Origin: Tricholoma matsutake
Taxonomy: Eukaryota > Basidiomycota > Agaricomycetes > Agaricales > Tricholomataceae
Assembly: GCA_026075535.2 (NCBI GenBank)
Contig: AP026539.1
Span: forward strand, 10,478,001-10,542,000
DNA: 64,000 nt
Direction: 5' to 3'
Below are positions 12,549 through 22,174 of the stretch, piece after piece (the first letter of the stretch is position 1; each line of letters opens with the position of its first letter). The notes beneath the pieces are model-generated. The model searched no databases, was not told the DNA's origin, and saw only the letters and a program-made list of their open reading frames with translations. A program made the translations under genes and the position numbers.

Positions 12549-13875
12549 TTGTATGTCGAAATTTTATTTGGGAAAGCACATGCAGTCCAGTTATTCCAGT
12601 TATTCCGGTTATGCTAGTTGCTGTGCATCTGGTTGATCCAACTGTTCCAGGTAAAAATGAGTCCAGGTAGATTCCAGGGATTCCAGAAGTAAAATTGACC
12701 CTCCAGTCTGATTGGAATTATGAATTGTGAGAAAAATATATGTAAATGGAATTCCCCAGAATTCTGGAAATTCTGATCGGAATCTGACCGGAATAGGTGG
12801 AGGAGTGTAATGTACTTGAAAATGTGCTCACTTCATTCCCACTCACACCACTGTCAGCACCCTGGGTGCCGCCCAACTCTATCTCCACCATGTGTGGAAA
12901 TTACATGGACTTCCTGGCACTTTCCTCTTCCTCTCTGACTGTGGCCCTCAGTTTGTGGCAGAGTTCACTTGCAGGCTGTACCAACTTCTGGGGATCAAAC
13001 TCCTTGCTTTGACCACCTATCACCCACAAACTGACAGCCAGACTGAGCAAGTCAACCAGGAACTGGAGCAGTACATCCACATCTTTGTCAATGAGCGCCA
13101 GGACAATTGGGATGATCTTCTCCCCTTGGCCAAGTTTGGATACAACAACCATGTCCATGCTTCCACTCAACAGACCCCTTTCCTCTTAGACACTGGACAG
13201 CATCCACACATGTGATTCAAACCTCACCAAACTCCCTCACACATCAAGATGGTGAATGAGTTCACAGAACACATGCAGGATCGCTTAGAGGAGGCAAAGG
13301 TAGCCTTAGTGAAGGCAAAGGACAACATGGCACACTTTTTCAACCAACGCCATTCTCCAACCCCTCAGTACAAGGTTGGTGATTGAGTTTATCTTGACTC
13401 CAGTGACATCTCCACTACACATCCATCCAAGAAACTCGCTCATCGCTTCCTGGGACCTTTCCCCATTGTCAAGTGTGTTGGAATGCATGCTTATTGTCTA
13501 TGCCTGCCAGCCTCCATGTCCAGACTCCACCCAGTCTTCCATGTTGTCAAACTCCTTAGCTCCCCCAGATCCATTCCCAGGATGCCATTCACATCCACCA
13601 CCACCGCCTACAGTATTTGAGGGAGAACCCCAGCACAAAGTCGAGTCAATCTTGGACAGCCAGTTGTGTCAAGGAAAACTCCAGTATTTGGTGCACTGGA
13701 AGGGTTATGGGTATGAGGAGAACTTATGGGTTGAGAAGTCCAATGTGAATGCCCCTTGGTTAGTCAAGGAATTCCACCAACGGCACACTGCTGCACTGTG
13801 TTGCATTCAAGTCACTGACTTTGGTCGTATGTGATTTCAAATGCATTGGGGCAATGCATCTTAGAGAGGGGGTAA

Positions 13876-14288
13876 TGTAAGGGGACTAGGGGATGCCCCA
13901 TGTGTTTTTCCTATTTTTTATGTTTTGTCCTATATCTTTCCTCACTTCATTTCCTCCTATTCTTCATTTTCTATGATTTTTCCTTATTTTATTACTAATT
14001 TCCCCTTCTATCACATTTGTGCATGTCGACAGTTTTATATTTAGAGGTGGAGCACCCCTTCCAACATCTACCCCTTGGTATGATGTCATTCAGCGGCCTG
14101 GATCTGTCTATCTCCACCTTTTCTATTTTTAGATTATTATTTGATTTTTTCAGTCTTCACATATACTGGGCATTGGCAAAGGGGTCCTCAGAGTTTTCTC
14201 TTCAGATTTTTCTTTGCTAGGTGCACCTCCAATCCCTGTAATATGTAGTATAATTTTAACTTCAGATTTCCCTTTGCTTGCCCTTATA
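13876..14288 (+). repeat. 3' LTR of the gypsy element (about 413 bp)
   Basis: It begins TGTAAGGGGACTAGG after the purine tract AGAGAGGGGG and ends CCCTTATA. It is nearly identical in order to 5209-5633 but has diverged by many transitions, which indicates an old insertion. Confidence 0.85.
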
Positions 14289-14299
14289 GAGGGGGGGTG

Positions 14300-14545
14300 G
14301 TCGCTGTAGTCACCAAGAATGAAATGAGAAACCCCCCCACTTGTGTTTGCAACAAGGGAGAGGGTGGTGGTGGCCATGGTTGCCTAGAATTAAACCAGAA
14401 ATCACCCTGCTTGCATTTGGAGTGGGGGAGGGGCCATTGGTGCTGTTGTTGCCTAGAATAGAACCAGAGATCACCCTGCTTGCATTGGAGCAGGGAAGGG
14501 GCCATTGTTGCTGTTGTTGCCTGGAAAAGAAGAGGGAGGGGGTGG
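14300..14545. repeat. Tandem repeat of about 70 bp
   Basis: Roughly three units share TTGCCTAGAAT, AACCAGAGATCACCCTGCTT and GGGGAGGGGCCATTG. They precede a (GTT)n-like tract at 14590-14615. No coding is evident. Confidence 0.6.
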
Positions 14546-14776
14546 TCACCAGAGCCATGGGGTGTTACCATTGTCATCGCTGTCTTCATTGTTGTTGTTG
14601 TTGATGTTGTTGTCAATGATTGTCGACATAGTCATGTGGTCATATGGCTATTGGTACCCATAAAAACCCATAAAACTGTGGGAATGGGTGCAGTATTGCC
14701 CAGGTACAGCAACTTCTGACCCATAACCATAACCATATTGTCACAGTGCTACCCATAGTCATGCCCTATCTATCAT

Positions 14777-15186
14777 CTGATTTAAGAGTCTCTGTCTTGA
14801 GTCCAAGTCTTTTGTTGTATCCTCAAAGTTTAGTAGTTTCCACAAACTTCCATGAAACTCTGTACTAGCTCCTCGAAAGTATTGTCTATGGTCTTTCACC
14901 TATCGAAACTTTCAAACATCATTATCATTCATCCATATCATTCCTCAACAATAGTTACAGCTTCTGAAAACCTTTTGAAACTCTTCTGAACTTTATTGTA
15001 CTTCCTCAAAACTCTTTGCGACTCTTCAGAGACCTTCATGCACCTTTGTACCTTGTTCAACATTGTTCACCAACCTCTGGTTTATTGTGGTAATATTTAG
15101 TACCACCTCTCAACCTTCCTCTAACTTGTGTTATACCATTTGAAGCCACTTTGTGGGTTTTGTTTGGGTTTCTGGGTCAAGTATCA
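14777..15186 (-). mobile_element. Solo LTR-like element, partial copy 3 (inverted)
   Basis: Read on the minus strand, the right edge starts TTGATGATACTTGACCCAG and continues as in copies 1 and 2 (AACCCAAACAAAACCCAC, then GGTATAACAC). It extends to a CAGATGATAG motif also seen near 7155. The far half is missing. It abuts the second gypsy relic. Confidence 0.55.
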
Positions 15187-15188
15187 TC

Positions 15189-15309
15189 AATGAATGGGAT
15201 GTTATGCCCCAAGGTGGCTGTAATACCCCAGCCACTCACCAACTCCAAATGACAGATGCTCTTAGAGAACAAATAGGCAGGATCTGCCATGTGTACCTTG
15301 ATGACATTA
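15189..15309 (+). pseudogene. Second gypsy relic: RT palm fragment
   Basis: The frame reads [17 protein letters not shown], then [17 protein letters not shown], the RT palm including the YLDD catalytic motif. It is cut directly after the motif by the inverted-repeat element at 15310-16924 and resumes at 16928 with IIWLQTLEEHE. Confidence 0.85.
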
Positions 15310-15796
15310 CACAACTGGCATCTAAATAAATAACCTTGGGGAATAAGCTGGAAATATGGGGGGAAAAATACAGGTAATTTCTTTCTGGTTGCCAGGATAA
15401 TTTTGGGAGAAAAATAGAAGTAAACTTATGATGTAGTAAGTAAAGAACCTGAGGAAAGATTTGTGGTTGTACCCCAGGGAGATGAATGATTATCCATGGG
15501 GAAAACATAAAATCTATTCCTAGTATATTCTGAGTACTTTATACTCCCCCACCTATTCTGGTTGGATTCCAGTTTGTCCAGCTGGAATTTCTGGAATTTC
15601 TGGAATTCAGTGGAATTTTTTTTGTATGTAGTTTTCCCTATGCAGCACAATTCCAGTCAGAATAAGGATCCAATTTACACCCGGAATCCCCAGAATCTGA
15701 CCAGACTCATCACAACTGGACTAACTGGAATGCATGGACTAACCGGAGTAACTGGAATGCAAGTGCTTTCCCAAATAAAAATTTCACATACAGTAA

Positions 15797-15867
15797 GAAT
15801 TGAACACTCAACCTTGGGTCTACATGGGTTTACACAGAACAACACACTTAACCACTGATCTACCAAG
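15797..15867 (-). repeat. tRNA-like module in element B
   Basis: On the minus strand a degenerate A-box (GGTAGATCAGTGGTTAAG) and B-box GTTCAATTC-like sequence (GAGTGTTCAATTC) lie at the same place as in element C. It points to the left terminus. Confidence 0.55.
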
Positions 15868-16165
15868 GCTTTATTACTACCTTCATTTAATACCTTTATT
15901 ACCCTTTAATACCTCTAATACCCAATTAAGGGCATAGTAACCAGCCATATGCATTGCATGACACATGACACATGACTGCCAGCTCACAACCACCACCACC
16001 ACCATCATCAATGCCACCACCTCCTCCTCTCCACTCTACCACCACCACTGCATGTGCACCCACCACCACCGTTCCCATGCCTACTGCCACCATCACCACC
16101 ACCTTCAAACAAGCCGACTGGACAGAATGCAGGCCCAAACAAAGGCAATGTCATTTGGGCCATAG

Positions 16166-16235
16166 GTAAGTTTTTTTTTTTTTTTTTTTCTTTTTCTTTT
16201 TATCAATCAACTAATTGTAATTTATTGCTTTTCAG
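16166..16235 (+). other. Intron-like segment in element B
   Basis: Donor GGTAAGT, a long T tract, CTAAT branch-like motif and acceptor TTTTCAG fit a fungal spliceosomal intron of 70 bp. The codons before it read NVIWAIG in one frame. The corresponding segment in element C is 18165-18230, where the donor has decayed to GATAAG. Confidence 0.5.
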
Positions 16236-16924
16236 GTTGTATACTACTGGGGATGACCTGCCGCAATGAAAAATGCACAATGCACATGCACAGCCACCCA
16301 ATCCCCTCCTCCCCTTTCAAATGGGATGTGAGGCTGTCGACACGGGCTAGGTGGGTGCAGAGGGATGCCAGGAGACCCCAGAAGGGGGATATCTACCTAG
16401 TAAGCACCCACCAACCCCCATAAGCATGCCACATTGCACTGACATGCCCCAACCCCCCCCCCCAAACAGAAATCCATGACAATGCTGACCTACCACCCAC
16501 TCCCACCACTGCAAGCACCTGCTTGCAGGTTGGGTAGGGTGAGTGGATGATGGTAGGCACCAATGACAACAAAGAACAAGCACCAGGGCCCCACCACAAT
16601 GAGGAATGGCCCCAGGACCCACCAGGTCCAGATGATGACAATGAGCACCATGGCACCCACCCCATGCCTATGAGCAACTGCTTGTAGGGTGGATTGTGGG
16701 ATGGACGTACAAGGAATAAAATTGACATTTTCCCCATGTGATAATCATTCATCTCCTTGTAGTACAACCATAAATCATTCCTCAGGTTCTTTACTCAATA
16801 TATCATGACTTTACTTATATTTCTCTCCCAAAATTATCCTGGCAACCAGAAAGAAATTACTTGCATTTTTCCCTTCAAATTCACAGCTTATTCCCCAGGG
16901 TTATTTATTTAGATGCCAGTTGTG

Positions 16925-17549
16925 TTATCATTTGGTTACAAACACTTGAGGAACATGAACACAACTGTACCCTCATTCTGGAAGCATTGAGAAATGCAAA
17001 ATCCAGCCAAATCAAATCTATTTGCCACTGAATTATCTTTTCTGGGCCATATTGTCTCTGGGACAGGTATTTTACCTGTCCCCAAAAAGACTGACTGCAT
17101 TACAAACTGGCCCCAACCAACAACTGCAACCAATGTCCATGGGTTCTTAGGATTGACCTGATACATTGCTATTTTCCTACCTGCACTGGCAGAATACACC
17201 AGTATCCTCACCCCACTCACCACCAAGGAATGTGACAAGACCTTCCCAGAATGGATGAGTGAACATCAGTCTGCATTTGAACACATCAAGGGATTAATGC
17301 TTGGTGTAGACTGTCTCACTGTCATTGACTATGATGACCCTACCTCCAACATATATGTTACCACTGATGCAAGTGACCATCAAACTGGAGGTGTCCTGAG
17401 TTTCAGAAAAACTTAGGAGTCAGCCCACCCAGTTGCATATGACTCTTATCAGCTCAATGATGCTGAGAAGAATTATCCAGTTCATGAGAAGGAACTTCTT
17501 GCTATAGTCAAATCTCTGAAGGAATGGAGATGTCTAGGAGACAAATGTG
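16925..17549 (+). pseudogene. Second gypsy relic: RT thumb and RNase H
   Basis: The frame continues the RT after the insertion with IIWLQTLEEHE. After frameshifts it reads GFLGLT*YIAIFLPALAEYT, TPLTTKECDKTFPEW and RNase H YVTTDASDHQTGGVLSF, then NYPVHEKELLAIVKSL. Stops include TGA at an Arg position (LT*YIA) and a TAG. It ends at the 8-bp target site of element C. Confidence 0.85.
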
Positions 17550-17793
17550 GAGTACTTTACACTCCCCCACCTATTCTGGTTGGATTCTGGTTGGTCTGGC
17601 TGGAATTTCTGGAATTTCTGGAATCCAGTGGAATTTTTTTGTATGTAGTTTTCCCTATGCAGCACAATTCCAGTCAGAATAAGGATCCAATTTACACCCG
17701 GAATCCCCAGAATCTGACCAGACTCATCACAACTGGAATAACAGGAATAACCGGAATGCACGTGCTTTCCCAAATAAAAGTTCAACACACATC

Positions 17794-17856
17794 AAGAATT
17801 GAACCCTCGACCTTGGGTCTGCATATCACAGCATGCTTAACCACTGAGCTACCAGG
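17794..17856 (-). repeat. tRNA-like module (outward-facing), left end of element C
   Basis: On the minus strand CTGGTAGCTCAGTGGTTAAG (A-box) and GAGGGTTCAATTC (B-box) are spaced as in tRNA genes, with AGACCCAAGGTC between them. It lacks a pairing acceptor stem. This is the best preserved of the modules. Confidence 0.7.
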
Positions 17857-18130
17857 TAATTATTCCTCTACATACATTTAATACCTTTATGACCAAACCA
17901 ATGTGCATAGTTAACCGCAGCCATTAACGGAATAATTAATAAGTACGCATACATGCATGACATGTGACACGTGACTGCCAGCTCACAACCACCACCACCA
18001 CCATCGTCAATGCTGACTCCTCCTCCTCTCCACCCTACCACCACCACTGCATGTGCACCCACCACCACCATTCCCATGCCCACTGCCACCATCACCACCA
18101 CCTTCAAACAAGCCAACTGGATGGAATGCA

Positions 18131-18160
18131 GGCCCAAACAAAGGCAATGTCGTTTGGGCC
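18131..18160. repeat. Hairpin GGCCCAAAC...GTTTGGGCC
   Basis: A perfect 9-bp stem with a 12-base loop lies immediately before the intron-like donor. Degenerate versions occur at 12207-12225, 16130-16162, 21820-21860 and 30400-30425, always beside the same exon end. Confidence 0.6.
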
Positions 18161-18164
18161 ATAG

Positions 18165-18230
18165 ATAAGTTTTTTTTCTTTTTTCTTTTTCTTTTTATCA
18201 ATCAACTAATTGTAATTTATTGCTTTTCAG
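18165..18230 (+). other. Intron-like segment in element C
   Basis: Relic donor GATAAGT (GGTAAGT in element B), T tract, CAACTAATTG and TTTTCAG. The preceding frame reads GWNAGPNKGNVVWAI, nearly identical to the other elements, which suggests that an exon was once coding. Confidence 0.45.
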
Positions 18231-18537
18231 GTTGTATACTACTGGGGATGACCTGCCATGATGAAAAACATGCAACCCATGCACACGCCCACCCAATCCC
18301 CTCCTCCCCATTCAAATGGGATGTGAGGCTGTCGACATGGGCTAGGAGGGTGCAGAGGGATGCCAGGAGACCCTGGAAGGGGGGTACCTGCCTAGTAAGC
18401 ACCCACCAACCTCTGTACTCATGCCACATTGCACTGACATGCCCAAACCCCCCCCCCCAAAAAAAAAAAAGAAAAAAAAACAGAAATCCAAACAGGGGAT
18501 GACAGCAACAAACAATGACAAGCCACCCACCCCCAGC

Positions 18538-18720
18538 CTCATGAGCAACTGCTCATGGGGTGGAATGTGGGTGGAACAATGTCAAGGCGCAGGGATAGGA
18601 GACAACGATGCACCACCTGCCCCCAGCCTCATGAGCAACTGCTCGTGGGGTGGATCATGGGTGGAACAACAATGACAACAAGCCACCTACCCCCAGCCTC
18701 ACAAGCAACTGCTTGTGGGG
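18538..18720. repeat. Palindrome cluster in element C
   Basis: Three palindromes (ATGAGCAACTGCTCAT at 18541, a variant at 18631, ACAAGCAACTGCTTGT at 18701) share the context CCCCAGCCTC before and GGGGTGGAT after, at 70-90-bp spacing. Confidence 0.75.
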
Positions 18721-19112
18721 TGAATCATGGGTGGAATAACAGACAACAGCAGGGTTGCATCCCCTCCCCCTCCCCACACAAAGTGTGGGGAGGGATTTCT
18801 TTTGTACTTTTAATTATTTATTAGTATTGTCCCCCTCCCCCATTTTGCGTGGGGGAGGGATTTTTTTCTTCATGTTTTTACCTCCCCCCTTGCGTTCAGT
18901 GCGAGGGGTTAGCTTTTTATGTATATAAATAAAACTCCCTCTCACATCTTGTGAGAGGGAGGATTTTTTGTTTATGTATGTAATCACAATCATCACCACT
19001 CCCTCGCATTCAATGTGAGGGATGTGGTTGATCAAAAAATTTTGATCTTTAACTACTTCGAAAAAAATTAGAGTGTCATGAATAAACATTATATTACTAA
19101 CTAATAATTCTC

Positions 19113-19192
19113 CTGTGGCTCAACTGGTTAAGCACACATGTTTGGTTTGTCATGTGATCACTCTAATCAAGATGTCTTGAGTTCAATCCTTA
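19113..19192 (+). repeat. tRNA-like module (outward-facing), right end of element C
   Basis: TGTGGCTCAACTGGTTAAGC (A-box) and GAGTTCAATCC (B-box) on the plus strand match the left module of element A in reverse, with only a few substitutions. No acceptor stem is formed. Confidence 0.65.
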
Positions 19193-19387
19193 CTCTGCAC
19201 AAATATATTTTGTAGGCACTTTGACAACTTAAGACTTGAAATTTGACTATCCATTAGGGTATATACTCTAAGTTGAGCATATGGAGTAACCAGAATCTGG
19301 TCAGAATAACCGGAATAACTGGACTCCAATCAGAATAACTGGACTCCAACCAGAATAGGTGGGGGAGGGTAAATTACAGCAAATGTG

Positions 19388-20011
19388 ATGGTCAATGTAT
19401 CTCTCCAACCTTGATTATGACATCACATACATCTGAGGAGAAGACAATACAGCTGCTGATGCCTTGTCTAGAATGCCTGATTCACCTCCTGATGCCATAT
19501 TGGCAGCATGTGCAATGGACTATACCAAATCCCCTGCCCTCTCCCATACTGCTGGAATCCTAGATATATCTACTGATGAATCCCTCCTCCATGCAATCAT
19601 CAATGGCTATAGGACTGATGATTTTGCCAAACCACTTACCAAAGACATTAACTTGGGAACAGTACACACCAATGGACTGATATATGTAGGACAGCACCTC
19701 CTTATTCCCCAAGACACCAAAGTCTGGGAACTACTCTACAATCTAGCACATGACACTTGGGGACATTTCAGCTTTGACAAAAGCTATGAGTCCCTCTGTG
19801 GTTCTTATTATTGGCCACACATGCAATGTGACCTAGAGATGGCATACATACCCTCCTGCATAGAGTGCCAGTGGAATAAGAATCACACATCCAAACCCAC
19901 AGGACCACTACATCCATTACCAATTCCTGATGAGCACTTTGATACAGTTGAGCTAGATTTCATAGGCCTATTACCAGAGGAGGATGGAAAGGACACAATC
20001 CTGACCATGAC
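19388..20011 (+). pseudogene. Second gypsy relic: RNase H end and integrase start
   Basis: It begins WSMYLSNLDYDITYI*GEDN and ADALSRMP, the end of RNase H, with TGA where Arg is expected. About 40 residues before this are missing, perhaps lost before element C inserted. The integrase zinc-binding region follows (HDTWGHFSFDKSYE, YYWPHM, PSCIECQWNK), then the first catalytic Asp in ELDFIGLLP. Element D cuts it after LTMT. Confidence 0.85.
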
Positions 20012-22174
20012 TAGTGTTGCCATGGCTCCAGCTCAGAACCAGTTGAAGCTGATAGCTGAGCCAATTTTAGCCAAAGCCAAGCTGAATCATGGCACAGCAC
20101 AAATCACAGCTTGACTAAGCTGGTACAACAATGATGGCAATGCAAAAATCATTATAATTTGAATTTCAGCTCAACATTTTATATCTGGATGACGTTGACA
20201 TAGTTTTCACATTTTTTCATTTCCTTCTTAAGATTGTGATCCCCCTTCACATAGTAATAATGAACAGAAACCTGTATTTTAAGATTATACATTAAAATTA
20301 CATGAAAGTGAAAACAAAGTTGAAATGTAAGCATTGAGCAGTCACTCGGTGATACAAGAATACCTATATCATACTTACATTGTCTGCCCCCTGTCTCATC
20401 ATCTCCCCTTGTCATTACCCCCCTGTAACTGTCCATCCCCATAGTTGGTGACATGGTTGTTAGCACCTGATCCACCCTGCAAGCAAATGCTTGCAGTGGT
20501 GACAGGCAGGTGCTGGTCTGTCATCACCCATTCCCACCCTGCAAACTGGGGCTTGTCGTAGGTAGTAGTATCACCCCCATCTCCCCTTGGTCATTGTCAT
20601 CATACCACCCAGTATCCATCCCATGAGTAATTGCTTGTGAGGTTGGAGGCGGGTGGTGTGTTGTTTGTAGGGGTGTGGTTGTGGTGGTTGTTGGTGGGCT
20701 GTCCCATTGTGTACCAGTGGTGGTGGCTCTTCATCACCACTGCTTGTTGTCTTGTTGTCCTCATGTTGTCTGTGTTCTCATTCCCCTGCCTGCTGTGTCA
20801 CATTGGTGTTCCTCCTTGTTGTCATCATTCCACCAGCAATCCACCCCATGAGCAGTTGCTCATGAGGCTGGGGGCAGGTGGTGTGTTGTTCCTTTGCTGC
20901 ATTGTGCATTTGCTGTCTCCTGTCATTGCATTGTCACCCCCCATCTCATGTCCCTCCATGTGGTGTGACATGTGTCATCCTTGTAGTTTCACCTGCAATC
21001 CACCCCATGAGCAGTTGCTCATGAGACTGGAGGCAGCTGATGTGTGGGGGTGCAGTTGTGGTGGTGGTAGGCTGCCCATCATTGTGGAACTGTGGCAGCA
21101 GCTCCTTGGGGTCATTGTTATTGTTGTTCCTCCTGTTTCTCTTCTCTGTCTTTCCTCTGCCCTTTTTGCCTTCATCTCCCCATCCCTCTGTCCCTCTGTC
21201 ATCCCTGCACTCCCCCACCTCATATCCATCCAGCAAGCAGTTGCTCACAGTGGTGGTGGGGGGTGCTCATTGTGGTGTGGATGGGGTGTTGTTGGTGGTG
21301 TCATCACCCTCCCTGCTGTCTTCCTCACTGACAGCTCCTCCCATCCACCCAGCAAGCAGCTGCTCACAGCAGTGGTGGGTGTGTGGTTGGCCCATTGTTG
21401 TTTCCCCATTTGTTGTTGTGTCCACTTCATCATTCATTCCACCCACCCACCACCCCACGAGCAGTTGCTTGTGAGGCTGGGGGCAGGTGTTGTGGTGTGG
21501 CATTGTTGGCAGTGGTTTCTCATTGTAGGTTCTGGTTTGGGGGGTTAGTCATGACATGGTGGTTAGATGGGCATGGGTAGGGAGCTTACGGTGGGTATCC
21601 CACTTCCTAGGTCTCCTGGCATCCCTCTCCATCCTGACTCCTTGTAACCCTAATTGATACCCTCACTCCCATTTGGACAGGGAGGGTTGTGGTCATTAGG
21701 GGTTGGGCATATTGCATCACCACATGTTGTTAGCAGTAGAATAGTTCCTAAGCAATGAAAAATACATTTAGTCAGCCAATAAAAACAAGAAACAAAAAAA
21801 AACACTTACCTACAGGCCAATGGCCCAAATGACCCAAACGACAATTGCATCTTTTGGGCAGGCATTCCATTGATGTGCCTTGTGGTGGGAGGTGGTGCAC
21901 TGATGGGCTGGCAGCCATGTTTATTATGTGATAAAGATAACAAATGAAGAAAAAAACTTACCTCCAACCCAATCATTGTTTGGGCTGTTGGTGGAAGAAG
22001 GTGACACATTGTTGATTAATATGCATCAGATTGCCAGCTCTAAGCCAGCTTTAGCAAGCAGCTTAGCTGAGCTGAGCTGTGTGTACCAGCTATTAAAGCT
22101 GCCAAAAGCTGAGTCATGGATTAGCCACAGCTTACCTAAGCTGGCTCATGGCTAGCCAAGCCATGGCAACACTA
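20012..22174. mobile_element. Large hAT-like element D (2163 bp) in the second gypsy relic
   Basis: The ends TAGTGTTGCCATGGCT are inverted repeats, identical to the terminus of the foldback element at 29890. Both ends carry AGCTGAGC and AAGCTGG subterminal repeats. The 8-bp flanks ACCATGAC and GGGAGCAA do not match, so the target site has been altered or two elements recombined. The interior holds seven palindromes (20478-21475), a GT-rich strand with long but meaningless open frames, and two minus-strand intron-like segments (donors near 21811 and 21963) next to the WNACPK/WAIG-like exon end. Confidence 0.65.
20478..21475. repeat. Palindrome series in element D
   Basis: Seven versions of the palindrome: GCAAGCAAATGCTTGC (20478), then near 20622, 20848, 21008, 21231, 21351 and 21457 (for example ATGAGCAGTTGCTCAT). 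Most are preceded by CCACCCCA or CCACCC and followed by GAGGCTGGGGGC or CAGTGGTGG. Spacing is irregular, 110-230 bp. Confidence 0.7.

Larger units (their letters stand above)
11410..12817. mobile_element. Non-autonomous hAT-type element A (1408 bp)
   Basis: An 8-bp target duplication GAAAATGT (11402-11409 and 12818-12825) flanks terminal inverted repeats beginning CAGTAATTTACACTCC and, on the other end, AAGTACATTACACTCC, both continuing TCCACCTATTCCG. The termini and 8-bp duplication fit the hAT superfamily. Inside are a minus-strand tRNA-like module at the left, hairpins with GTGTGGGG arms, two complete GAGCA-NN-TGCTC palindromes and a half copy, a CACC/GGTGG-rich tract and a plus-strand tRNA-like module at the right. 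No transposase is encoded. Element C (17550-19379) is the same structure inverted. Confidence 0.85.
11376..13834 (+). pseudogene. gypsy integrase core and chromodomain (second segment)
   Basis: After a 34-bp stub (11376-11409) and the hAT insertion, the frame resumes at 12826 with HTTVSTLGAAQLYL, FLSDCGPQF, HPQTDSQTEQVNQELEQYI and the catalytic Glu region. TGA codons interrupt at 13213 and 13384 (GD*VYLDSSDI, where Arg is usual). A one-base shift near 13555 leads to a chromodomain at about 13610-13790: VESILDSQLCQGKLQYLVHWKGYGYEENLW. Such domains guide integration to methylated histone H3 chromatin. The repeated FLSD block (present also before 10897) shows that this segment overlaps the first one. 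Confidence 0.85.
5209..14288 (+). mobile_element. Ty3/gypsy chromovirus-type LTR retrotransposon, degenerate and nested
   Basis: Two LTRs flank gag, zinc knuckle, protease-like region, RT, RNase H, integrase and a C-terminal chromodomain in the Ty3/gypsy order. The element is interrupted by a solo LTR-like element (6702-7675), a 478-bp unexplained insert (10898-11375) and a hAT-type element (11410-12817). About 170 bp of integrase is present twice (10728-10897, and 11376-11409 joined to 12818 onward), so the right part may come from a second copy. The gag and pol frames are each kept over long distances, and the ten internal stops recorded are all TGA. No target duplication was found around the outer LTRs. 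Confidence 0.9.
15532..16744. mobile_element. Truncated hAT-type element B (A/C family)
   Basis: The left terminus GAGTACTTTATACTCCCCC and following CCACCTATTCTGG match the ends of elements A and C. Then come a minus-strand tRNA-like module (15797-15867), a CCACCACC tract, the GGCCCAAAC...TTTGGGCC hairpin, an intron-like segment and the GCCAGGAGACCC block. The right terminus is missing; the sequence passes into the right inverted repeat of the enclosing element. Confidence 0.7.
15310..16924. mobile_element. Inverted-repeat DNA transposon with TTA target duplication (1615 bp)
   Basis: The element begins CACAACTGGCATC and ends GATGCCAGTTGTG. It is flanked by TTA on both sides (15307-15309, 16925-16927), and its excision rebuilds the RT reading frame. 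The inverted repeats are long: about 170 bp at 15310-15480 match 16760-16924 in reverse, covering TTATTTATTTAGATGCC and TCTTTCTGGTTGCCAGGAT. A 3-bp duplication and a CAC terminus fit CACTA or PIF/Harbinger-like elements; no transposase is left to decide. Its interior is filled by a truncated element of the hAT A/C family. Confidence 0.8.
17550..19379. mobile_element. Non-autonomous hAT-type element C (1830 bp)
   Basis: A perfect 8-bp duplication CAAATGTG (17542-17549 and 19380-19387) flanks it. The termini are GAGTACTTTACACTCC and, inverted, CTGTAATTTACCCTCC, both followed by CCCACCTATTCTGG. The order inside is tRNA-like (minus), Pro/Thr-rich exon-like CACC tract, hairpin, intron-like segment, GGAGACC block, three palindromes, three hairpins and tRNA-like (plus). 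It is element A in opposite orientation with about 400 bp more in the middle. No transposase frame was found. Confidence 0.85.

Noticed and set aside
18053..18502. Proline-rich protein of 149 codons in element C
   Set aside because: The frame crosses the intron-like segment and simple CACC repeats. At most the part before 18165 may derive from an old exon.
11598..19192. Functional tRNA genes
   Set aside because: A- and B-boxes are present but acceptor stems do not pair and the anticodon arms are not convincing.
12018..21475. CRISPR-like array from repeated palindromes
   Set aside because: Spacing is irregular, flanks are conserved and not unique spacers, and the genome is fungal.
20631..21548. 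A 305-codon open frame on the plus strand
   Set aside because: It lies in GT/CT-rich repeat DNA of element D, is Leu/Val/Cys-rich without a domain, and overlapping frames are open as well. Low stop density explains it.
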